This document shows positions 8,659 to 13,335 of a stretch of 13,335 nt of DNA, one piece after another; positions within the stretch are counted from its first letter, which is position 1; every line of letters starts with the position of its first letter. Made by a program: the position numbers and the translations under genes. The notes beneath the pieces were generated by a model. The model saw only the letters and a list, made by a program, of their open reading frames with translations. It was not told the origin of the DNA and did no database searches. Source of the DNA: Flavobacterium psychrophilum. Lineage in GTDB: Bacteria; Bacteroidota; Bacteroidia; Flavobacteriales; Flavobacteriaceae. The stretch is taken from the NCBI GenBank assembly GCA_945869365.1, contig CAMBOW010000055.1:1-13335 (forward strand), read 5' to 3'.

Positions 8659-9267
8659 ATGGCTTTTGAATTACCTCAATTACCGTATGCCTATGATGCC
8701 CTTGAGCCGCACATTGATGCGCGCACCATGGAGATTCACCACAGCAAACACCATAATGCGTATACCGCCAATCTTAATGCTGCCATTGCCGGAACCGACA
8801 TGGAAGGCAAAACCATTGAGAATATCTTGATTAATTTGGATAAAAAAAATGCAGCCGTGCGCAACAACGGAGGTGGTTTTTACAACCACAACTTATTTTG
8901 GAGCATCATGTCGACCAATGGCGGTGGATTGCCTACTGGCGATTTGCTTGATGCCATTGAAGCGAGCTTTGGCGATTTTAACGAATTTAAAGCCCGTTTT
9001 TCTAAAGCAGGTGCTACGCAATTTGGCTCAGGTTGGGCTTGGTTGTGTGTACACAAAGGCGGAAAATTAGAGGTGTGCGGCACGCCCAACCAAGATTGTC
9101 CATTAATGCCCGAAGTGGGTTGTGGCGGAGCGCCTATTTTGGCAATGGATGTTTGGGAACACGCCTATTATTTGAACTACCAAAACCGTCGTCCCGATTA
9201 CATTGAAGCATTTTTTAATGTGATCAATTGGACCGAAGTGGCCCGCAGGTATGCCCTAGAAAAATAA
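8659..9267 (+). CDS. sodA: Superoxide dismutase, Mn-type
   Basis: Converts superoxide to oxygen and hydrogen peroxide; presumably cytoplasmic, since no signal peptide is seen. The protein is 202 aa from the ATG at 8659 ([20 protein letters not shown]), the normal length and start for the Fe/Mn family. An upstream in-frame ATG at 8614 would add 15 atypical residues and overlaps the promoter. Metal ligands are H27 (MEIHHSKHH), H77 ([11 protein letters not shown]), D164 and H168 (MDVWEHAYY). Gly73 in GGGFYNH and Gln145 in NQD are the residues typical of Mn rather than Fe enzymes, and the C-terminal part ([16 protein letters not shown]) closely resembles E. coli SodA. Dual metal use cannot be excluded. 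Four cysteines (C130, C140, C147, C155) cluster between the second and third ligands. It is transcribed alone, convergent with purF, and ends in a strong hairpin. Confidence 0.95.
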   Translation: MAFELPQLPYAYDALEPHIDARTMEIHHSKHHNAYTANLNAAIAGTDMEGKTIENILINLDKKNAAVRNNGGGFYNHNLFWSIMSTNGGGLPTGDLLDAIEASFGDFNEFKARFSKAGATQFGSGWAWLCVHKGGKLEVCGTPNQDCPLMPEVGCGGAPILAMDVWEHAYYLNYQNRRPDYIEAFFNVINWTEVARRYALEK

Positions 9268-9287
9268 ACGGCATATTCTAATACTAG

Positions 9288-9321
9288 AAAAAGGCGATCA
9301 AAATTTGATCGCCTTTTTTTT
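9288..9321. terminator. Terminator after sodA, symmetrical and possibly bidirectional
   Basis: A perfect 10-bp inverted repeat (GGCGATCAAA, one base, TTTGATCGCC, 9293-9313) is flanked by A5 on the left and T8 on the right. It terminates sodA from the left. Its symmetry means it could also stop transcription from purF if the first purF terminator is passed. Confidence 0.85.
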
Positions 9322-9356
9322 ATGTGAATTGATAAGTAACCGGAGTTGGATAAAAT

Positions 9357-9386
9357 AAAAAAGGTGAAATTTCTTTCACCCTTTTT
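9357..9386 (-). terminator. Intrinsic terminator of the purF-like gene
   Basis: In minus-strand sense the stem GGTGAAA / TTTCACC (9363-9380) closes a GAAA (GNRA-type) loop and is followed by TTTTTTATTTTA. It is about 127 nt past the purF stop, leaving a long 3' untranslated segment. In the plus direction the loop is TTTC and the T-run is shorter. Confidence 0.75.
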
Positions 9387-9512
9387 GCCCCAAATCTACC
9401 ATAAACTTAACCTACTAAATATTATGGTGCTCAAATATAATAGAACTCTATCGATGTAAACAAAATTATTAGATGAACTACACTTAAAATCGATGAAGTG
9501 CATTTCACGCAC
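9387..9512 (-). other. Long 3' untranslated segment of purF, possible structured or sRNA region
   Basis: Between the purF stop and its terminator there are about 125 nt with no open frame. In minus-strand sense they contain a small hairpin (GTGC-GTGAAAT-GCAC near 9494-9508), a TATTAT / ATAATA stem with an 11-nt loop, and a G-rich stretch (TTTGGGGC) just before the terminator. It could be a 3'-end-derived small RNA or simply a long trailer; there is no direct evidence of function. Confidence 0.3.
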
Positions 9513-11411
9513 CTAATAAGCCCGTAGATCTATGCCTTCGTAAAAATTAATGAACGCACGATTTACTACGCGGTTTCCGCCAGGAGTGGGATAATCTCCG
9601 GTAAAATACCAATCGCCTAAGTTTTTTGGGCAGGCTTGGTGTAAATTATCGACGGTTTGAAAAATGATTTCAACTTGCGCCTGAATGTCACTTGAGCAAA
9701 GCATTTGGGCTATTTTGCTCGAAATTTCCTCGGGGGTAAATGGCGCATAAATCTCAGTAACGAAATTCACGACCTCTGCATCCACTAAATATTCTTGGGC
9801 TTTACACTTTTCGTAGACCGAATCGACAATGGCGTGCAAGTTGCGTTCTTTGAGTAAAGCTAATGCCGCTTTGAACGCCACCAATCCTTCGAGCTTAGCC
9901 ATGTCTATGCCATAACAATCGGGGTAACGAATTTGTGGCGCCGACGACACCACCACTATTTTTTTGGGGTTCAAGCGATCCATCATTTTGATGATGCTCA
10001 TTTTGAGCGTGGTTCCGCGCACAATACTGTCGTCAATGATTACCAAATTGTCGGTGGGTTTAATTACCCCGTAGGTGACATCATATACGTGTGCCACTAA
10101 ATCATCTCGGCTGCTGTCTTCGGTAATAAAAGTACGCAGCTTGGCATCTTTGATCGCGATTTTCTCGGTGCGAATTTTTACCGACAAAATTTCTTCCAAT
10201 TTCTCTTTGGTGAGTGTTTTTCGGTTATCGAGTATGTAGTGCGTTTTCCGTTGATTTAAAAAATCTTGAGCGGCCTCGACCATGCCATAAAACGAGGTTT
10301 CGGCAGTGTTGGGAATGTAAGAAAACACCGTGTTGTCGGTATCGTTGTCTATAGCTTGGAGCACGGCAGGCAAAACCAATTTACCGAGTTTTTTTCGTTC
10401 TAAATAAATTTCGGCATCGCTTCCACGTGAAAAATAAATGCGTTCGAATGAACAGGCTTTTTTCACCACTGGCACTATGATTTCTTCTTCGGTAACGTGC
10501 CCATTTTTTTTGATGATCACGGCATGTCCCGGTTGCAATTCTCGCACTTTTTCGAAAGGCACATTAAATACAGTTTGAATAACCGGACGCTCGGAAGCCA
10601 CGACCAAAATTTCGTCGTCGTCATAATAATAGGCCGGACGAATCCCCGCTGGGTCGCGAAATACAAACGCATCGCCATGACCAAAAAGTCCAGCCATCGC
10701 ATAGCCTCCGTCCCATCCTCTAGAAGCGCGTTTTAGTATTTTGGCTATATCGAGTTTCTCCGCAATGACAGGCGAAGCTTCTTGTTTGGACAAGCCGTTG
10801 TTTTTGCATTCTTGGTATAATTCGGTGACTTCGCCGTCTAGAAAATGACCTATTTTTTCCATGACTGTCACGGTATCGGCCATTTCTTTGGGGTGTTGTC
10901 CCAACTCAACCAAACTGCTAAACAATTCTTTTACATTGGTCATGTTGAAATTTCCGGCCACAATCAAGTTGCGGTGCATCCAGTTGTTTTGACGCAAAAA
11001 GGGGTGCACGCTTTCAATGCTGTTTTTTCCGAAAGTCCCGTAACGTACGTGTCCTAAAAACAATTCTCCAATGTAGGGCAGGTGTTTTTTTTGTAAATCT
11101 ACATCCTCAGCAAATTCTGGATGCGCCAACATTTCTTCGTTAATGCGGTCATTAATTTGAGCAAAAACATCTTGTATGGGTTGGGCGTCGTTTGATCGCA
11201 CGCGGCTGATGTAGCGTTCGCCAGGATCAACATCCAATTTGATGGAGGCAAAGCCGGCTCCATCTTGACCGCGGTTGTGCTGTTTTTCCATTAACAAATA
11301 CATTTTCTGAATTCCGTAGAAGGCAGATCCGTATTTTTCTTTGTAATAAACCAAAGGTTTTTTTAATCGCAATAGGGCTATCCCACATTCGTGTTTTATG
11401 GCGTCGCTCAT
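9513..11411 (-). CDS. purF: Amidophosphoribosyltransferase (glutamine PRPP amidotransferase), long Bacteroidota form
   Basis: Catalyses the first step of purine synthesis, glutamine plus PRPP to 5-phosphoribosylamine. The 632-aa protein has an N-terminal class II glutaminase domain: C9 in HECGIALL is the expected nucleophile, exposed if the first eight residues are removed, followed by QHNRGQDGAG (44-53), GHVRYGTFG (120-128) and GNFNMTN (153-159). The phosphoribosyltransferase part has the PRPP loop VIIDDSIVRGTT (457-468) and SSAPQIRYPDCYGIDM (489-504). It is well over 100 residues longer than E. coli PurF (about 505) and ends in a Trp/Tyr-rich tail (WYFTGDYPTPGGNRVVNRAF, 601-620). Related genomes often also carry a shorter PurF, so this could be a paralogue with a distinct role. 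It lies downstream of the kinase gene but a terminator separates them. The leader is CA-rich, and I found no promoter match and no purine riboswitch. Confidence 0.88.
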   Translation of the reverse strand: MSDAIKHECGIALLRLKKPLVYYKEKYGSAFYGIQKMYLLMEKQHNRGQDGAGFASIKLDVDPGERYISRVRSNDAQPIQDVFAQINDRINEEMLAHPEFAEDVDLQKKHLPYIGELFLGHVRYGTFGKNSIESVHPFLRQNNWMHRNLIVAGNFNMTNVKELFSSLVELGQHPKEMADTVTVMEKIGHFLDGEVTELYQECKNNGLSKQEASPVIAEKLDIAKILKRASRGWDGGYAMAGLFGHGDAFVFRDPAGIRPAYYYDDDEILVVASERPVIQTVFNVPFEKVRELQPGHAVIIKKNGHVTEEEIIVPVVKKACSFERIYFSRGSDAEIYLERKKLGKLVLPAVLQAIDNDTDNTVFSYIPNTAETSFYGMVEAAQDFLNQRKTHYILDNRKTLTKEKLEEILSVKIRTEKIAIKDAKLRTFITEDSSRDDLVAHVYDVTYGVIKPTDNLVIIDDSIVRGTTLKMSIIKMMDRLNPKKIVVVSSAPQIRYPDCYGIDMAKLEGLVAFKAALALLKERNLHAIVDSVYEKCKAQEYLVDAEVVNFVTEIYAPFTPEEISSKIAQMLCSSDIQAQVEIIFQTVDNLHQACPKNLGDWYFTGDYPTPGGNRVVNRAFINFYEGIDLRAY

Positions 11412-11456
11412 GAAAAAAAGTGTGTTTGGGTGTTGTAGTTAGTTGTGTTTGAGCAT

Positions 11457-11482
11457 AAAAAATGCCCCGAATTTCGAGGCAT
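11457..11482 (-). terminator. Intrinsic terminator of the PfkB-family kinase gene
   Basis: On the minus strand TGCCTCGAA / TTCGGGGCA forms a 9-bp stem with one wobble pair, followed by six T. It begins 7 nt after the kinase stop and separates the kinase from purF. The stem sequence is very similar to the ompA terminator (shared CCTCGA and TCGGGG arms). Confidence 0.85.
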
Positions 11483-11489
11483 AAAGGTA

Positions 11490-12413
11490 TTATATTTCTA
11501 TATCAAATTGTGTTAAGGCTTTGAATTGTTTCAAGCGGTTTTGCACTTCGGTTGGCGTCAAGGTTTGCATGCGCTCGGTGCCAAACTGCTCTACGCAAAA
11601 GGAAGCCAAATTGGATCCGTGAATAATGGCTGTTTTCATGGTATGGAAGGAAACATCCCCTTGTTGGGCAATAAATCCGGCAAATCCTCCAGCAAAAGTA
11701 TCTCCGGCTCCCGTTGGATCAAACACATCAGCCAAAGGCAAGGCGGGTGCAAAAAAGATGTGCTCGTTATGAAAGAGCAAAGCCCCGTGTTCTCCTTTTT
11801 TGATCACCACATAGGCAGGTCCCATTTGGTGAATTTTGGCTGCCGCTTTTACTAAGGAATATTCCCCCGATAATTGTCGGGCTTCTTCGTCGTTTATAGT
11901 GATCACATCTACGCGTTTGATTACATCCAACAACTCAGGCAAGGCGCAGTCCATCCAAAAGTTCATGGTGTCCAAGACTATAAGTTTTGGTTTTTGTGTG
12001 AGTTGATTCAACACGCTGCTTTGTACGATTGGATGCAAATTGCCTAGCATCACGATGTCTGAATCGGTAAAATGGGCAGGAACTTTGGGATTGAAATCGG
12101 CCAACACATTGAGCTCGGTAGCCAAGGTGTCTCTGGAGTTCATGTCGTTGTGGTATTTGCCACTCCAAAAAAACGTCTTGCCTCCAGGCACCACTTCCAA
12201 TCCGGTTACATCAATGTTTCTGTTTGTGAGCAAATCAATGTGTGCTTGAGGAAAATCATCGCCCACCACCGACACAATGGCCGATTGCAGTTTAAAGTGC
12301 GAGGCGGCTAATCCGATAAACGTGGCAGCTCCGCCCAAAATTTTATCTGTTTTTCCAAAAGGTGTTTCAATGGCGTCAAACGCAACGGTGCCTACGATTA
12401 AAAGTTTATTCAT
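11490..12413 (-). CDS. PfkB-family carbohydrate/nucleoside kinase
   Basis: A 307-aa ribokinase-like fold enzyme that transfers phosphate from ATP to a sugar or nucleoside hydroxyl. The N-terminal part has the glycine motif of the family (ILGGAATFIGLAASHF, 25-40) and VGDDFPQAHID (50-60). The C-terminal PfkB signature is DPTGAGDTFAGGFAGF (232-247), with D238 of GAGD the expected catalytic base and the glycines forming the anion hole. Substrate-lid residues do not identify the sugar. Its position upstream of purF would suit a nucleoside or ribose substrate, but that is only an inference and a terminator separates the two genes. A -7 promoter element lies 46 nt upstream of the ATG, and AGGAA sits directly before the start. 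Specific functions such as adenosine kinase or ribokinase remain open. Confidence 0.9.
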   Translation of the reverse strand: MNKLLIVGTVAFDAIETPFGKTDKILGGAATFIGLAASHFKLQSAIVSVVGDDFPQAHIDLLTNRNIDVTGLEVVPGGKTFFWSGKYHNDMNSRDTLATELNVLADFNPKVPAHFTDSDIVMLGNLHPIVQSSVLNQLTQKPKLIVLDTMNFWMDCALPELLDVIKRVDVITINDEEARQLSGEYSLVKAAAKIHQMGPAYVVIKKGEHGALLFHNEHIFFAPALPLADVFDPTGAGDTFAGGFAGFIAQQGDVSFHTMKTAIIHGSNLASFCVEQFGTERMQTLTPTEVQNRLKQFKALTQFDIEI

Positions 12414-12458
12414 TTCCTATATATTGTGAGCAGACATTCTCTTCTCAAATTAAAGGCG

Positions 12459-12466
12459 CAAAGATA
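12459..12466 (-). promoter_or_regulatory. Probable promoter -7 element for the PfkB-family kinase
   Basis: On the minus strand TATCTTTG is an exact TAnnTTTG match. The -33 position has a T-run without TTG. The predicted start near 12452 gives a leader of about 38 nt. Confidence 0.5.
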
Positions 12467-12479
12467 GGTTTTCTCTGTA

Positions 12480-12679
12480 AATTAAAAAGAATGAATAATG
12501 AATAATTGAGGGCGGTCAGCTGTCAGCTTTTAGCTTTTAGCCACGAATGCACGAATTGTATAATCCCGAAGTTTCGGGACCAAAACGCCGGAATTAAGCT
12601 GTGCCTTCAAGTCTGAATTTTTCAATGTTTAAATTTTTCAATCTTTAATCTTCTGAGCCGACAACTTTTCAATTACCCT
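12480..12679. repeat. Non-coding spacer with decayed intergenic repeats
   Basis: No credible gene. It contains AGCTGTCAGCTTTTAGC-type short tandem repeats (about 12515-12540), a CACGAATGCACGAATT direct repeat (about 12542-12557) of a kind common between Bacteroidota genes, a TCCCGAA-GT-TTCGGGA palindrome (12564-12579), and three or four TTTTCAAT-like repeats (12615-12675). It looks like accumulated repeat debris in front of the tRNA promoter. Confidence 0.5.
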
Positions 12680-12709
12680 TTTGCGATTCAAAAAATAAAT
12701 CTATATTTG
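12680..12709 (+). promoter_or_regulatory. Consensus promoter of tRNA-Leu
   Basis: TTTG (12680-12683), an 18-nt spacer, then TATATTTG (12702-12709), an exact TAnnTTTG match. The predicted start near 12716 leaves a leader of about 8 nt before the tRNA. Confidence 0.8.
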
Positions 12710-12723
12710 CAGCCACAATTACC

Positions 12724-12805
12724 GCGGGTATGGTGAAATTGGTAGACATGCCAGACTTAGGATCTGGTGCCGCAAGGCGTGTAGGTTCGAGTCCTATTAC
12801 CCGCA
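12724..12805 (+). tRNA. tRNA-Leu, anticodon UAG (reads CUA)
   Basis: The full cloverleaf can be folded by eye. The acceptor stem pairs GCGGGTA (12724-12730) with TACCCGC (12798-12804), with A as discriminator. The anticodon stem CCAGA / TCTGG encloses CTTAGGA, so the anticodon is TAG at 12758-12760. A long class II variable arm (GCC-GCAA-GGC) is typical of leucine tRNA. The T-arm is GTAGG-TTCGAGT-CCTAT. The 3' CCA is not encoded (ACTT follows), so it must be added after transcription. A consensus promoter precedes it and a hairpin terminator follows. Confidence 0.95.
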
Positions 12806-12810
12806 CTTTT

Positions 12811-12838
12811 AGCTCAAACTTTTGTTTGGGCTTTTTTT
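12811..12838 (+). terminator. Terminator of tRNA-Leu
   Basis: AGCTCAAAC, a TTTT loop, GTTTGGGCT (one U-G wobble in the plus-strand RNA), then a run of T. It starts 6 nt after the tRNA. Confidence 0.85.
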
Positions 12839-12893
12839 ATGCCGCAAGGCGGGAAGGTTCCCCCGACGCTTCGGGGCTATTACCCGCACATTT

Positions 12894-12920
12894 AGCTCAA
12901 ACATTGTTTGGGCTTTTTTT
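12894..12920 (+). terminator. Second copy of the tRNA terminator
   Basis: AGCTCAAAC, short ATT loop, GTTTGGGCT, T-run: the duplicated version of the 12811-12838 hairpin, with the stem fully kept. It would catch transcripts that escape the first terminator. Confidence 0.7.
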
Positions 12921-12967
12921 ATGCACTAAGGCGTGAAGGTTCCCCCGACGCTTCGGGGCTATTACCC

Positions 12968-13173
12968 AAATCCTATGGTCGGAGAAGTCTTCGGTGGTAA
13001 ATTTTTTTTAAAACTTCACACTCCCCGCTTCCAACTTCCGGCTATAAAATTATAGCCGTGCTTAGTATACTCCTACAAATCATCCCGAAGTGTCGGGATT
13101 CAGTATTTGAATTTCATAGCCGTTCTTAGTATACATCTATAAATCATAAATCAAACATCATAAATCGTTAATA
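12968..13173. repeat. Non-coding spacer with a 32-bp direct repeat, an inverted repeat and a palindrome
   Basis: No credible gene. A perfect inverted repeat CGGCTATAA-AA-TTATAGCCG (13039-13058) overlaps the first copy of a 32-bp direct repeat (13052-13083). The second copy is 13116-13147, matching at 28 of 32 positions and both containing CTTAGTATAC. Between them is the palindrome ATCCCGA-AGTG-TCGGGAT (13082-13099). CATAAATC is repeated near 13145-13167. Confidence 0.75.
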
Positions 13174-13202
13174 GAAAAAGCCCCTCCGTTTCCGAAGGGG
13201 CT
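13174..13202 (-). terminator. Terminator of the T9SS-sorted protein gene
   Basis: On the minus strand AGCCCCTTCG pairs with CGGAGGGGCT (one wobble), followed by TTTTTC. It starts 23 nt after the stop at 13226. In the plus direction the same stem would carry a mismatch. Confidence 0.8.
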
Positions 13203-13225
13203 TTTGCTTTAATATTAAATGCGAT

Positions 13226-13335
13226 CTATCGCTTAATCATTCTTAGTGATTTCACGTTTTCTCCTTGGGTAACAATTACATTGTATACGCCAGCTGGATA
13301 AGCAGATCCAAGATCTTCTGAGCTATAGTCGATGG
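13226..13335 (-). CDS. C-terminal end of a secreted protein with a T9SS type A sorting domain (5' part outside window)
   Basis: Only the last 35 codons and TAG are in the window; the frame is open to the right edge. The residues include AYPAGVYNVIVTQGE followed by KSLRMIKR at the C-terminus. The pattern PAGVY-x-V-x-V followed by a short basic tail is that of the Por/type IX secretion type A sorting domain (TIGR04183-like). That domain directs proteins across the outer membrane and is then removed. The function of the mature protein cannot be seen. A terminator follows directly. Confidence 0.8.
   Translation of the reverse strand, partial: IDYSSEDLGSAYPAGVYNVIVTQGENVKSLRMIKR

Larger units (their letters stand above)
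12769..12967 (+). repeat. Three tandem copies of the tRNA-Leu 3' half plus terminator, copies 2 and 3 degenerate
   Basis: Copy 1 (12769-12840) is the real tRNA from its variable arm through its terminator. Copy 2 (12841-12922) repeats AAGGCG, AGGTTC, CTATTACCCGCA and the terminator, but the T-loop GAGTC is replaced by CCCCGACGCTTCGGGG. Copy 3 (12923-12967) has the same replacement and stops after CTATTACCC. The 5' half of the tRNA is not repeated, so copies 2 and 3 cannot be functional tRNAs. Confidence 0.85.

Noticed and set aside
11412..11489. Purine riboswitch or promoter in the purF leader
   Set aside because: The leader is CA-rich and unstructured apart from the upstream kinase terminator; no aptamer-like fold or TAnnTTTG match was found.
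12730..12936. Short plus-strand open frame over the tRNA
   Set aside because: It is tRNA-Leu and its repeated 3' half read as protein; no independent coding evidence.
12724..12967. Genomic island attL/attR at the tRNA
   Set aside because: The repeats are directly adjacent with no intervening cargo and no integrase in the window; only a remnant or slippage is supported.
13052..13147. CRISPR array
   Set aside because: There are only two imperfect repeats and no cas genes.

Overview
The window looks like chromosomal DNA from a member of the Flavobacteriia/Flavobacteriales (Bacteroidota). Four independent signs support this: (i) several promoters match the Bacteroidota consensus (TTTG or TTG, 17-20 nt, TAnnTTTG) and the genes lack strong Shine-Dalgarno sites; (ii) an OmpA-family porin carries thrombospondin type 3 repeats; (iii) a protein at the right edge ends in a type IX secretion (Por) C-terminal sorting domain; (iv) the proteins (632-aa amidophosphoribosyltransferase, split AddA/AddB-like nuclease-helicase pair) are typical of that group.

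Layout. Positions 1-8415 are all on the minus strand. In transcription order they encode an AddA-like helicase-nuclease (5245-8415), glycine C-acetyltransferase Kbl (4028-5221), an OmpA/TSP3 outer-membrane protein (2517-3917), and an AddB-like PD-(D/E)XK nuclease (1-2452). The last gene runs off the left edge and is open all the way to position 2. Positions 8416-8658 lie between divergent genes and hold a structured non-coding element (8455-8542). Mn-type superoxide dismutase (8659-9267, plus strand) is convergent with purF-like amidophosphoribosyltransferase (9513-11411, minus), with two hairpin terminators between them. A PfkB-family sugar/nucleoside kinase (11490-12413, minus) lies upstream of purF and has its own terminator. 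Positions 12414-13225 are mostly non-coding: a tRNA-Leu(UAG) with a clear promoter, two degenerate tandem copies of the tRNA 3' half plus terminator, and several small palindromic and direct repeats. The right edge (13226-13335, minus) is the C-terminal end of a T9SS-secreted protein.

Functionally, the AddA- and AddB-like proteins should together process double-strand DNA ends for recombination. They are separated here by two unrelated housekeeping genes, each with its own promoter. The rest is core metabolism and stress defence (threonine/glycine catabolism, superoxide removal, first step of purine synthesis, kinase). I found no phage, transposase, CRISPR or defence cassette. The unusual material is non-coding: the 8455-8542 element, the repeated tRNA 3' end in which the T-arm is replaced by a palindrome, the dispersed CCCGA-N4-TCGGG palindromes, and terminators whose single wobble pair points to the transcribed strand.
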